NCBI RefSeq assembly: GCF_900639865.1
Contig: NZ_CAAAHX010000007.1
Coordinates: 62,001 to 126,000, forward strand
Length of the DNA stretch: 64,000 nt
From: Legionella gresilensis
GTDB lineage: Bacteria > Pseudomonadota > Gammaproteobacteria > Legionellales > Legionellaceae
Direction: 5' to 3'
Part shown: positions 44,965-53,683 of the stretch, one piece after another
Numbering within the stretch: position 1 is the first letter of the stretch
Layout: each line of letters begins with the position of its first letter
The notes under the pieces: generated by a model
What the model was told of the DNA's origin: nothing
Database searches by the model: none
What the model saw: the letters and a program-made list of their open reading frames with translations, nothing else
Position numbers and translations under genes: made by a program

Positions 44965-45504
44965 ATGTTTATAAATAAACTTAAATTGTATTGTTTTGTG
45001 GTATTAATTGCAGGTAATTATTCAGTTTTTGCAGAAACAAATACAGATAAAGAGATTGATACACAAATCAACATGTTGTATGAGCAAAACCCTGTTTTAA
45101 AAGAACATAATGTATGTAGTAAAACCAATGATCAAGAGGTTACCCTTAAAGGTTGCGTACAGAATTCTTCAGAAAAAGAATTAGCAGAAGATTTAGCAAG
45201 TTTAGTTGAATATATCGATAAAATTGATAATCAGATTAAGGTGAATCCTAATCTTCCTGCTGCCAAAAATAAAGCGTCAATACCAGATAAAATATCGGAT
45301 ACCTTAATTAGCCGCTTAATACATGCAAAGCTGATAGTTAACCAATCAATACATGCATCCAATCTACACGTTAAAACCTTAAAAGGAATAGCTATTTTGT
45401 CTGGCGATGTTTCTTCAGTAGAAGCGAAAAAATTAGCTTATAAACTAGCGCTTGAAACTAAAGGCGTAGTTGACGTGAAAAATAAACTAAAAGTACATTC
45501 TTAA
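44965..45504 (+). CDS. Periplasmic BON-domain protein
   Basis: 179 residues: a signal peptide (about 1-22, ending VFAET), then two BON domains. The first, weaker, contains QEVTLKGCVQNSSEKELAEDLASL, and the second LHVKTLKGIAILSGDVSSVEAKKLAYKLALETKGVVDVKNKL. BON proteins such as OsmY and DolP bind membranes or help envelope stability. It begins 115 bp after the L,D-transpeptidase and may be co-transcribed, consistent with an envelope role. Confidence 0.85.
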   Translation: MFINKLKLYCFVVLIAGNYSVFAETNTDKEIDTQINMLYEQNPVLKEHNVCSKTNDQEVTLKGCVQNSSEKELAEDLASLVEYIDKIDNQIKVNPNLPAAKNKASIPDKISDTLISRLIHAKLIVNQSIHASNLHVKTLKGIAILSGDVSSVEAKKLAYKLALETKGVVDVKNKLKVHS

Positions 45505-45522
45505 CTTTATCAATAAACGTAG

Positions 45523-45540
45523 GTCGGGCCTTGGCCCGAC
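45523..45540. repeat. Perfect GTCGGGCC-TT-GGCCCGAC palindrome
   Basis: An 18-bp perfect hairpin 19 bp after the BON gene stop. It may act as a stabiliser or weak terminator, although no U-tract follows. The AGGCCGGACCTTAGCCGAT near 37600 and a longer hairpin at 62885 look like relatives. Confidence 0.6.
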
Positions 45541-45940
45541 ATCACAGATAAGCCCCTATAATTAAACATAAGTTCTATTTTTGAAAGGACTCTTTTTATG
45601 AATATATTTTACCAACTAAGCGTTTAAATTAATTGTATTGCTCCAATATTATATAGTAAAAATAAGTTATACTAGGGCGGTCATGCAATATCAATAAGGA
45701 TTTCATAAGTTGTAACGAAGTTTCATTAGTTATTTTAAAAATATAAATATGAAAATTAATCTAGACAAAATTCATTATTATCGGTAACATGACAACCAGC
45801 AAGGAAGAAAGTCTATTGTTTATTATCTCCAATTCGTTGTTTTATTTGTTACTCGACGTCCTGAAGTTTTTAAGTTTAAGTCTACTTTTTCGCTATTCAC
45901 AGCCTATAAGGCATCTTTTAAATAAATTCAGGATATTATT
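45541..45940. other. Long leader region of the cold-shock gene
   Basis: 400 bp of AT-rich sequence without a gene. cspA-type genes usually have a long structured 5' leader that acts as a thermosensor, and this gap probably carries one. I cannot locate the promoter with confidence or identify the cold box. Confidence 0.4.
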
Positions 45941-46150
45941 ATGTCTAATACAAAAATTGGAACCGTAAAGTGGTTTAACGAAACAAAAGGTTTTGGCTTT
46001 ATTGAGCAACAATCTGGGCCAGATGTATTTGCTCACTTTAAAGCGATTGTAAGTCCAGGTTTTAAAACCCTAGCAGAAGGTCAGAAAGTAGAATTCGTTG
46101 TATCTCAAGGTCCTAAAGGACTTCAAGCAGAGAATATCGTAGCTATTTAA
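45941..46150 (+). CDS. Cold-shock protein, CspA family
   Basis: 69 residues: [16 protein letters not shown] (RNP1-like) and [10 protein letters not shown] (RNP2-like), [21 protein letters not shown]. This is a complete single cold-shock domain that binds single-stranded RNA and DNA and melts RNA structure at low temperature. FAHF replaces the usual FVHF. Followed by a good terminator. Several CspA paralogues are usual, so no specific symbol is given. Confidence 0.96.
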   Translation: MSNTKIGTVKWFNETKGFGFIEQQSGPDVFAHFKAIVSPGFKTLAEGQKVEFVVSQGPKGLQAENIVAI

Positions 46151-46170
46151 AGATAGCCTTGAAATTAATT

Positions 46171-46193
46171 CCGTATTACATTTAGTAATACGG
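46171..46193 (+). terminator. Terminator of the cold-shock gene
   Basis: CCGTATTAC-ATTTA-GTAATACGG is a perfect 9-base stem with a 5-base loop, followed by ATTATTATAA. It lies 21 bp after the stop and probably also ends the convergent kinase gene transcript. Confidence 0.75.
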
Positions 46194-46212
46194 ATTATTA
46201 TAATAATTACAT

Positions 46213-48249
46213 TTAATATGAACTTACCCAGCCATTAATTTGGGTCTCAATTTGCTTAATACATTGTAGAGATTGAGATTTAGTATGCTTAAATTTAGAA
46301 AAAAATTTCATGTTATTATGACTTGTCACTGCAGAGATCTTCTCTTCTAAAGCCGGTAGTTGTTTACTTAATTCTCTTAAAGTATCTTTTAAATAATTGA
46401 AAGCTAACTTACCTTCTGAAAAGCGTTTTTCAAAATCTTTTAAGGTATCTTTCACAATATCGTATTGATTAGCCAGCGTAGTTAAGGATTCTTTTATAAT
46501 TTGATATTCCTTGTGAATATCAAGCGCTGTATAGGCATCAATGATTTTTTGATAGTAATCGTCGTCTTCCTCAGGCCTTAATGTAATAGGACAAATATCC
46601 TCTAACTCATGTATTTCTATTTGCGCAGTAATAAAAAAATATTTGCTATCTTGATTTGAATTTGCCTTTTTAATTTTTTCTCCAACAGCAGAGACAACCG
46701 CGTTTAAATTTTTATCTTCAGTTAAGAAACATCGCTGTCCGACAATAATTTTTTGGGCGCTTAAGTCTCTATATAATTGAATATAGTCTTTTTGTGAACG
46801 CTTAGATGTGTCAATAAACCATACTTCATCAAATAATTTTAAGGCCGATGTCAGAGCTTGAGCATATTTTTTTAAGTTTTCATTAGGAGCTTGTAAAGGA
46901 ATCGGCTCTTCTAATTTTTTATCAGGATCTTTTTCTTCAGGCATCTTACTGCTTGGATGCAAATATGAATTAATAAAAGCAAAAGTAGGTGATAAAAAAT
47001 TTAAAAAATTAAAATTATCTTGCTTTGGTGCAATGATTTCGCCTTTAGAGTGGCTATTAGTTTTTCCTTTAATAAGTTCTTCTTCAAGTATACTATTTTG
47101 CGTTCCATGTAGGTAATAGAAATATTCATCAATAGAAAATAGGGCAACTTTTCTGAAAGGTTTAGGCAATAAATTAGAGCAGGAGTATTGCAGAGTTTCA
47201 AAGAAGCCAATGGCTTGTTCAATACAAGGCCTATCTTTAGCATCATTATCAGTCATACGATAATAACAGTATTTATATAGTTTGTAATAAAGCTGAGTCT
47301 CATTAGTTTTTGATAAATAATAGCTACTTAAATCTAATAAATGAAGGAAGGTTTTACCAAGCGCATAAATATCAGTTGCTTCATTATAGTGTGTTTTAAA
47401 AAGTAATTCGGGTGCTACATATCCCATAGTATAAATTGCTTGCTCCTTTTTCGGGGCAAAAAAGCTTTTTTTTGTTGAGCCACCAAAGTCAATAATAGTT
47501 GCTTTATTTTTATTAAGAGAATAAAAAATATTTTTTGGTTTTAGGTCCTTATGAATTATGTTTTTATCTTTTAATTTCTTATATTCTTTTGCTACTTGCA
47601 GGATAATTTCAACCCATTTGCTCATGGGTAAATGGTAATCACCACGAGCTAACTCATCTAAATCCATACCATCAGCCAATTTCATTAAAAGATTTGCTTG
47701 ATGAAGGGACCATGAAGTTGCAGCGCCACGCCTGTTTTGTGCTTTTTGAGATTTAACAAAATAGTTTTCTTTATCGATAGGTAGTGTTCGTTCAAGATAT
47801 CCTAAAGCTAAATTAACTTTCTGTAACAATAAGTATTCGTTGTGTTTTTTATCGATAACAGTTAGCTTTAAAACAGCCCATTCCCCAGACTTAAGATTTT
47901 GTACCAACTTGACATAACCAAAGCCGCCAGAACCTACATGTTTATTGCGTTGGGCACCATAATAAATGGCATAGTAATTTTCATCAAAAACAAGGATATC
48001 ATAGGCGGTATTTAACTCTATTTTTTTAAACCGCTGGGCAAAATGTTCTTTTTTTAAAATTTTATGAGATGATTTTTTAATGATTTCGATGTCTTTAATA
48101 ACTTGTGTAATTTGGTTGTTAGTTAATAATTTATTATCCGGTGAGAGATCTTCTAAATTAACTTTAAATGGAATATGAGGAAGGGTAATTTCATTAATCA
48201 GCGGCGATGGCATTTGAACACTCCTGTAAGAGTTAATTTTTATTGACAT
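46213..48249 (-). CDS. Eukaryotic-type Ser/Thr protein kinase, effector candidate
   Basis: 678 residues. The kinase domain spans about 100-350: glycine loop GSGGFGYVKL (106-115), Lys128 in WAVLKL, catalytic loop HKDLKPKN (233-240, D235 and N240), DFG at 254-256 and APE at 279-281. The whole catalytic set is present, with HKD in place of HRD. No membrane helix or PASTA region follows, unlike housekeeping bacterial kinases. Instead there is a 320-residue helical C-terminus with coiled-coil character (TLRELSKQLPALEEKISAVT). This matches the LegK class of Dot/Icm effectors in general shape. Start follows ACTCTTACAGGAGTG. Confidence 0.85.
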   Translation of the reverse strand: MSIKINSYRSVQMPSPLINEITLPHIPFKVNLEDLSPDNKLLTNNQITQVIKDIEIIKKSSHKILKKEHFAQRFKKIELNTAYDILVFDENYYAIYYGAQRNKHVGSGGFGYVKLVQNLKSGEWAVLKLTVIDKKHNEYLLLQKVNLALGYLERTLPIDKENYFVKSQKAQNRRGAATSWSLHQANLLMKLADGMDLDELARGDYHLPMSKWVEIILQVAKEYKKLKDKNIIHKDLKPKNIFYSLNKNKATIIDFGGSTKKSFFAPKKEQAIYTMGYVAPELLFKTHYNEATDIYALGKTFLHLLDLSSYYLSKTNETQLYYKLYKYCYYRMTDNDAKDRPCIEQAIGFFETLQYSCSNLLPKPFRKVALFSIDEYFYYLHGTQNSILEEELIKGKTNSHSKGEIIAPKQDNFNFLNFLSPTFAFINSYLHPSSKMPEEKDPDKKLEEPIPLQAPNENLKKYAQALTSALKLFDEVWFIDTSKRSQKDYIQLYRDLSAQKIIVGQRCFLTEDKNLNAVVSAVGEKIKKANSNQDSKYFFITAQIEIHELEDICPITLRPEEDDDYYQKIIDAYTALDIHKEYQIIKESLTTLANQYDIVKDTLKDFEKRFSEGKLAFNYLKDTLRELSKQLPALEEKISAVTSHNNMKFFSKFKHTKSQSLQCIKQIETQINGWVSSY

Positions 48250-48425
48250 CTACTAAAAAAGGTAATTTTAAAATTGAGAATAAGCAGGTAAAGATAGTTA
48301 AACTATACTTGGTATTTTATTAAATTGATTCTTAAAATAAGTCGGTGTATAGCAATTTAATAGCGTATATGATTCTTATCATTTTTAAAATCTAGTATAG
48401 CTAGATATTTTAAAATCCCCATAAA

Positions 48426-48608
48426 TCATCTTTCTGAAGCGATAAAAGTAATTGATATAAAGTCAACTGATTTTATATTTAAAATAGAAAATGATGTAGT
48501 TGCCAATAGTGGTATTTTTATTTCTAAAACCAACAAGGTCATTACTATGGCTATTAAGCCATCTGTTAAAGATTTTAACCGCTCAGCACTTATAAAATTC
48601 TTATCCAC
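48426..48608 (-). pseudogene. TMEM175-type channel, N-terminal stub
   Basis: 60 codons. ERLKSLTDGLIAIVMTLLVLEIKIP is the first helix of the TMEM175/DUF1211 potassium-channel family, with the (F/L)-(S/T)-D triad. After about 36 residues the sequence departs from the family and stops; the usual length is about 200. The rest of the 48250-48822 gap shows no gene. It is probably a leftover 5' end. Confidence 0.6.
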
Positions 48609-48822
48609 TCTGCTTTAACTTTTTGATAATTTTATACTTTCTTATGGGCTTTTGACTGAAGCAAACATTGCTGAGGAAAAAAATTCAGAGCTTAATTATC
48701 ATTTTTAATAATACGTATCCTTTTGATCTAATAGATAAAATTAATGCAGCAGCTCTATACCACATCTTAGCACTAATCTCATGAACTATACTTAAAAAAG
48801 ATGTATTTTTGCAGGAAAATTA

Positions 48823-49995
48823 ATGTCTACTTCGCTTGATAATGACAGCCTTATAGCTCAGACAATTGATGAATTATATAAAATCTGTATGGAAGCACAT
48901 GATAAAGGGCTTAAAATTTTGGAATCTAAAGAGTATGACGCAGAAGCCTTACGAGCTTGTTTGCAAAATAAGGAAAAAATTTTTGAAGTTGATAATGAAT
49001 TTAAATTAAATCCTTTCGTTAGGAAGTCATTACAACTAAGAGATATTAGGATGCTAGTTGGGGCTTATCATCCACAAATTGATTCCATTAAAGTGACAGA
49101 GACCTATGGTAATATAAAATATATTACAGAAGATGCTAAATTTATCCTTACACTTACATTAAAAGATGGACAAAAGATACATTTTTTTGTTAAGAGTGGA
49201 TTAGAGAATCAAGTTAAGTTGCTCATAAATCGCCTTCCTGAGGATAATTTAGAAGTTGTATGCAGAAAGCATGTTCGCTTAAACGCAAAACTAAAGTCTA
49301 GTGAATTTTGGAGTCAATATAATTGGGAAGAGGGCGTTGAAAAATACTATTATGACAAGATAAGTGATGGCTTTATGAAACAGAGGTTTGAGGAAAATGT
49401 CTTACCTTTAGCTCAGCAAAATCAAAAATTAGTTATCATGGACATAGGGGGTGGAAAAGGACGATTAGCCAGTAAACTTATTGATGTTTTATTAGAGCGT
49501 CGAATTCCTTTTAAATATATCTTAATAGAACCCGCTTTATCTCAGTGTGAAGTTGCAACGAAACTTTTTCAAGAAAATTACCCCGAACAGATGAATCAAA
49601 AAGATGTTGAGGTGATCAACTCAACCTTGGAAGAATTTGCAAATTCAAATAGAGAATATGATGAATATTGCGGAAAAGTCGATGCAATCATCCTATCAGG
49701 TGGACCGATTAATCTGGAAATTGTCGGATACGATTTAGCAGAAGAACATTTGGAATATATGCAACCTTTACTCGGTGAGCATGGTTTAATTATTGCCAGC
49801 GGCTATTCACCTTTACATTTTAGAAAAAAAGATTTTAAAGAAGAATATGGTCTAGAAGTGTTAGGTACGGTAAAGCGACTTTCTAGCGCAGGCTCTTCTG
49901 AGCGAGATGAGTTACACCAATGCTATATTATAAAAAATAGACCGGTCGATATCCCAGAAGCTTCAGTCTCCAATGCCTATAAAAGAGGTACTTAA
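48823..49995 (+). CDS. SAM-dependent methyltransferase-like protein
   Basis: 390 residues. Residues 1-195 are a helical and beta region without a known fold. At 203-215 VIMDIGGGKGRLA is a class I SAM-binding motif, followed by LIEPALSQCEVA (acidic end of strand 2) and DAIILSGGPI (motif-II-like). The second half is thus a Rossmann-fold methyltransferase with an unusual N-terminal half; acceptor unknown. There is no leader. It follows GCAGGAAAATTA as ribosome site. Size, solitary position and the N-terminal extension would suit a secreted effector, but this is inference. Confidence 0.65.
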   Translation: MSTSLDNDSLIAQTIDELYKICMEAHDKGLKILESKEYDAEALRACLQNKEKIFEVDNEFKLNPFVRKSLQLRDIRMLVGAYHPQIDSIKVTETYGNIKYITEDAKFILTLTLKDGQKIHFFVKSGLENQVKLLINRLPEDNLEVVCRKHVRLNAKLKSSEFWSQYNWEEGVEKYYYDKISDGFMKQRFEENVLPLAQQNQKLVIMDIGGGKGRLASKLIDVLLERRIPFKYILIEPALSQCEVATKLFQENYPEQMNQKDVEVINSTLEEFANSNREYDEYCGKVDAIILSGGPINLEIVGYDLAEEHLEYMQPLLGEHGLIIASGYSPLHFRKKDFKEEYGLEVLGTVKRLSSAGSSERDELHQCYIIKNRPVDIPEASVSNAYKRGT

Positions 49996-50138
49996 ACTTA
50001 AGTACTAAATTAAATTATTATAAGTGATTTTTTTGAATTTACTTTGTCTAAATCGCTATAAAATTTGCTGTAATCACCCCTTACATTAACGACTTAAGGC
50101 TTATCATAAGATAATGTGTAAATTTATATTGTAAACCC

Positions 50139-50169
50139 TTGACTATGACGTTACGTCATAACCTAACCT
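50139..50169 (+). promoter_or_regulatory. MerR-type promoter with palindromic spacer
   Basis: TTGACT (50139-50144) and TAACCT (50164-50169) are separated by 19 bp, the long spacer typical of MerR-controlled promoters, and the spacer holds the perfect palindrome ATGACGT-T-ACGTCAT. It lies 22 bp before the TipA-like gene, so autoregulation by twisting the promoter is expected. Confidence 0.8.
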
Positions 50170-50191
50170 TGGCAACAAGGAGACAAATATT

Positions 50192-51139
50192 ATGAAAAAA
50201 TGGTATGCAAAAGAGTTGGCGATTCTTGCACAAGTGTCAGTGCGTACGCTGCATTATTATGACAAGATTGGCTTACTTAAACCTAGTTTGCGCCAAAGTA
50301 ATAATTATCGTTTGTACTCCGAAGCAGATTTATTAAAGTTACAACAGATTATTGCACTTAAATTTTTTGGTTTTGAGTTATCTCAAATCAAACAATTGCT
50401 TAGCAAAAAGGATAATGTACTGCAGAATCTTGCCATGCAATCCAGGTTCTTACAAGAAAAAGCAGAATCATTATTGGAAGCAAGCACTATTTTAGATCGT
50501 ATATCTTCTGAATGTAGCGCTAATAAATCTATTCCTTGGGAAAATGTGATTGAATTAATTGAGGTATATAAAATGACGCAACAGCTTGAAGATGCTTGGG
50601 TTAAAGAAATCTTTACGCCTACTGAGCTTAAAGAGTATGTAAAATTTGAAACAGAGTTAAAATCAAATTCAACCCCAGAACAAAAAGAAATGTTTGAACA
50701 AAAGTGGTTTAATCTGGTGAAAGAATTTAAGGACAACTTGCATAAAGATCCTAATTCCAAATTGGGTATTGATTTAGGGAAAAAATTGATGGATTGGGTG
50801 AACAATCTATATGGTAAGAAATACGCTCACCTCAGAACTAAAAAATTTGAAAAAGGTTTTGCCGAAGGAAAAGGGCTTGAGCAACATGGATTGACCCCCG
50901 AAATTGTAGCTTGGATGGACAAAGCAATGGACGCTTATTTAAAGCAACGTGCTTATTCTATTCTAGATAACTTCGGAAAAATTTCTTCATCTCAGTTATT
51001 AAATGACTGGAGTCAATTAATGGATGAAATATGTGGTGATCAGATTGATAAAAAAGCCACAGTTATTACCATTGCCCTAGAAGATGAAAAAATTAGTTCA
51101 GAAGCCAAAGAATGGTTAAAAGCTAATTTCAATGTATAG
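50192..51139 (+). CDS. MerR family regulator, TipA-type
   Basis: 315 residues: a MerR winged helix (WYAKELAILAQVSVRTLHYYDKIGLLKPSLRQSNNYRLYSEADLLKLQQI), a coiled-coil dimer helix (to about 125), then a TipAS-like antibiotic-recognition domain (WNLVKEF, EQHGLTPEIVAWMDKAMDAYLKQ). TipA proteins bind thiopeptides or other amphiphilic drugs and activate efflux or sequestration genes. Full length. Ribosome site AAGGAGACAAATATT. Its target may be only itself or unlinked genes; the next genes are on the other strand. Confidence 0.9.
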   Translation: MKKWYAKELAILAQVSVRTLHYYDKIGLLKPSLRQSNNYRLYSEADLLKLQQIIALKFFGFELSQIKQLLSKKDNVLQNLAMQSRFLQEKAESLLEASTILDRISSECSANKSIPWENVIELIEVYKMTQQLEDAWVKEIFTPTELKEYVKFETELKSNSTPEQKEMFEQKWFNLVKEFKDNLHKDPNSKLGIDLGKKLMDWVNNLYGKKYAHLRTKKFEKGFAEGKGLEQHGLTPEIVAWMDKAMDAYLKQRAYSILDNFGKISSSQLLNDWSQLMDEICGDQIDKKATVITIALEDEKISSEAKEWLKANFNV

Positions 51140-51147
51140 AGTACTAA

Positions 51148-51175
51148 AACCACGGCATGTTAAAAGGTCGTGGTT
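51148..51175 (+). terminator. Hairpin after the MerR gene
   Basis: AACCACG and CGTGGTT pair across a 14-base loop, nine bases after the stop. The U-tract is poor. A plausible end for the MerR transcript, shared with the convergent MFS remnant. Confidence 0.55.
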
Positions 51176-51213
51176 AACCATCTATAGTATTTATAAAAAT
51201 GATATTAGGGAGT

Positions 51214-52419
51214 TCAAGCAAATGGTTCTTTTGAGGCTTTATGTAGACTATTTAAAATAATACTTATAAAGAAAATAACACTACTACAGAGGAAAAGTGA
51301 AAAAGCAACTAAGTAAAGTGAGTGTTCAATAGTGTTAAAAATACTAAGCGTTATTAAACCTGACGCAAGCATACCTAGCGCGCTATAAATAACATTAGCA
51401 ATAGTTGTATCGTCTGATATAGCTTGACTAAGAGCCATGCCAAGTGAAAAGGAGTTTGGATAAACTATTTGACATCCGGTGGTGTAGAATAAAAATGTAG
51501 CAATAATTGTTAAAATATTACCATATTTGCTATCGATAAGTGTAAGCATAATAATGCAGGAAAATACCATCAATAATGAGGCAATTATCAATTTTTTATA
51601 AGGTGATATTTTTTGAAGAGCTAAATTTAAGACAGCTCCTATGAACATTCCTACCATAATAACTGTTAAAATAAGTGCATTTTGAATTTGTGTTATCTGT
51701 CCATATTTATGAAAGATAAAAGGCGTGCTTAAAAAAAAACAATAAATCCAGTATATGCTATGGAAAAACATAATGGATATAATAAAAAGTGTAAATTAGT
51801 TAGTAGTTTCTTATAGATACCTACTACTTTTTGTGTACTAATATTTGAATCGAGATCCTTTAAAAGGGAGGTTGGTTGGTTGGTATAGATTGAACATGAT
51901 GCAAATAAAAATTATTACAGATAAAAGTAAAAATGCGCCTCGCCATCCAAATAAATAATTAGCATAAATAACTAAAAAGAAAGAAGCTGTTTTAAGTAGA
52001 GTTAAAATAGTGCTGCTTATAGACATAATTTTTGATAATTGATGTCCGTTATATTGTTCAGATAGGGTTTGACGTACTAATAGAGTACATCCACCTAATC
52101 CAAAACCGGCCATACCGAAAAAAAATGAAAAAACTATTATCTTAGTGGCTATGGCAATGCCTAGCGTGCTAATAAAAGCAATACTTAAAGTGATTCTTAA
52201 TAAAAAATTAGGAGAAAATCGAAAGACTAAAAAGCTGAAGAAAATCCATCCTAGACTATAAAGCAAAAGAAAAAATGACAGGGTGCTAGTAATTGATTGA
52301 TTAGTGGTTCTTAGGTCAGAGGCTATCTCAGGTATGAGTGGCGTCCACGCAAACGTTATAAAAAGAACACTTGCAATAACCATTATATAAGTTATTGTAT
52401 TACTCTGAACTTTCATCAA
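51214..52419 (-). pseudogene. MFS drug-efflux-type transporter with two frameshifts
   Basis: ATG 52419 opens 193 codons covering the first six helices (VLFITFAWTPLIPEIASDLR, GMAGFGLGGCTLLVRQTLSEQY, YLFGWRGAFLLLSVIIF) and ends GSRFKY at about 51838. The next frame continues as NISTQKVVGIYKKLL and FSIAYTGFIVF to a run of nine A (51731-51739), where a third frame (STPFIFHKYGQITQIQNALI) finishes the last helices at 51214. One extra base in the A run and one correction near 51845 restore a protein of about 400 residues of the Bcr/CflA kind. It follows the dioxygenase gene by 33 bp. Confidence 0.8.
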
Positions 52420-52452
52420 ATTTATGTCTCTACTGATATTTCCTTTTAAATT

Positions 52453-53352
52453 TTATACAGAAGCATTCTTTAAATCACTTTCAAGTTCTTCATAAAGAAA
52501 AGGCTTAAGGTGATCCCCGCCAAATAATTGAAAATAGTGTTCATAAGGCGTTCTTTTCATATATTTATAACTTGTTGCAACAGGCAGAAACTCCTCCTTA
52601 AATATATTATGGAATAGGCCAATCATGGTATAGCGCATGTGATTCGAACTATTAAACCCACTTCGATGAATCATGTTACCATCAAAAAAGAGTCCTTGCC
52701 CTAATTTGACCTCAATGGAAGTAGGGTTAAATTTTTCTAATTGTTTAAAATCAACCTTGAAGCGATGATTATAAGGCACATCAAGTTTTATTTCTTGCTT
52801 TATTAGTTCTTTATGGCTTCGAGGGCATAACATTAAAGTGCCACGTTCAAGTGTCGCATCACGAACTATAGGAATCCACATATGAGTAAATTGGCTAAAT
52901 GGAATAGTCGAAAATACATCATTATGCCAATCTAAAGTAAATTGTGAAGGCGATCTGTCCTTATGGTTATTTGGATCAGAAAAAATTAAGCAGTTTGATA
53001 ACATATAAAGCGGATTGTCATCTGAATACTGGTTAAGCTGACGAACAGTTGAAGCAAGCTTTGGATGAGATGCTAAATTTAAAAATGCAGGAGTACGATT
53101 GACTATTCGCTGAATAATGGATGGGTAACTTATATTATATTTACGTAATTCAACTATGCCTTTATCTATTATATTGTTGATTTGCATTAATTGTGGTTGA
53201 TTTAGCTCTTTTGATGCTCGAAATAAAATATCTTTTATTACGGTACTAATTGTAACTTCCATATTTTTTAGTAATGACATAGGTAAAACGTTATCTATAA
53301 CAATATAACCTTCCTCATTAAATTGCTTAATTTTACTCTTTGAAATTTTCAT
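52453..53352 (-). CDS. Phytanoyl-CoA dioxygenase (PhyH) family oxygenase
   Basis: 299 residues. FNEEGYIVIDNVLP is the PhyH start. The iron ligands are the HxD of WHNDVFS and the distal His of NMIHRSG. FTHMWIPIVRDATLERGTLMLCPRSHKE is the conserved central strand and GLFFDG the strand before the third ligand. It is a non-haem Fe(II)/2-oxoglutarate hydroxylase; family members act on fatty acyl groups, amino acids and natural products, and the substrate is not predictable. Ribosome site GGCAGGAGAATAGTA. Transcription seems to pass through the attenuator at 53372-53436 first, and the MFS gene follows. Confidence 0.85.
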   Translation of the reverse strand: MKISKSKIKQFNEEGYIVIDNVLPMSLLKNMEVTISTVIKDILFRASKELNQPQLMQINNIIDKGIVELRKYNISYPSIIQRIVNRTPAFLNLASHPKLASTVRQLNQYSDDNPLYMLSNCLIFSDPNNHKDRSPSQFTLDWHNDVFSTIPFSQFTHMWIPIVRDATLERGTLMLCPRSHKELIKQEIKLDVPYNHRFKVDFKQLEKFNPTSIEVKLGQGLFFDGNMIHRSGFNSSNHMRYTMIGLFHNIFKEEFLPVATSYKYMKRTPYEHYFQLFGGDHLKPFLYEELESDLKNASV

Positions 53353-53371
53353 TACTATTCTCCTGCCTAGT

Positions 53372-53417
53372 AAATAAAAAACAAACCCTAATAACGAATA
53401 GGGTTTGTTTTTTATTT
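53372..53417 (-). terminator. Attenuator-type terminator hairpin in the PhyH leader
   Basis: AAATAAAAAACAAACCCTA (53372-53390) and its exact reverse complement (53399-53417) form a perfect 19-bp stem with an 8-base loop, and the minus-strand transcript has a TTTTTT run on the 3' arm. It lies only 20-65 bp before the PhyH start codon, downstream of the probable promoter. Its 5' arm overlaps the stop codon of the leader ORF (53416-53418), so a ribosome there would block the stem. Confidence 0.8.
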
Positions 53418-53436
53418 AAGTTGCAGGTATAAACAT
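53416..53436 (-). CDS. Six-residue leader peptide MFIPAT
   Basis: On the minus strand a strong AAAAGGAGAG ribosome site is followed six bases later by ATG TTT ATA CCT GCA ACT TAA. The tiny frame ends exactly where the terminator stem begins. Such a design is known from ribosome-mediated attenuation of resistance and amino-acid genes, where stalling in the leader frees the downstream genes. What would stall it is unknown; the peptide has no run of one amino acid, which argues for a drug or metabolite rather than tRNA charging. Confidence 0.65.
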   Translation of the reverse strand: MFIPAT

Positions 53437-53469
53437 GATAGCTCTCCTTTTCAGTCAAATGTCTACTAA

Positions 53470-53499
53470 AATATAGCATACTGATCAAAATTATATCAA
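53470..53499 (-). promoter_or_regulatory. Promoter of the PhyH operon
   Basis: On the minus strand TTGATA (53499-53494), an 18-bp spacer and TATATT (53475-53470) form a good sigma-70 promoter. Transcription would begin near 53463, about 27 bases before the leader peptide start. Confidence 0.6.
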
Positions 53500-53646
53500 T
53501 TGTAGATACCCAATAATTTTTTAGAAATTAATAGAAACAATAACTTATAAATAATTAAAAAATTCTAATTTTGATTTATAAGGTATTAAAGAGCGGTTAT
53601 TAAAAAATTTAAATATCAATTAATTTGTATAAAAGTTAATAAATTG

Positions 53647-53675
53647 TTGACTATTTATCTACTGGTAGGTAGAAT
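53647..53675 (+). promoter_or_regulatory. TetR promoter with operator in the spacer
   Basis: TTGACT (53647-53652), 17 bp, TAGAAT (53670-53675). Between them TCTAC-TGGTAG-GTAGA (53658-53673) is an inverted repeat sharing CTGGTAGRTAGA with the site at 54273. The start point would be near 53682 and the ATG is at 53684, so the tetR message would be almost leaderless. Confidence 0.7.
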
Positions 53676-53683
53676 GCTGTGCT

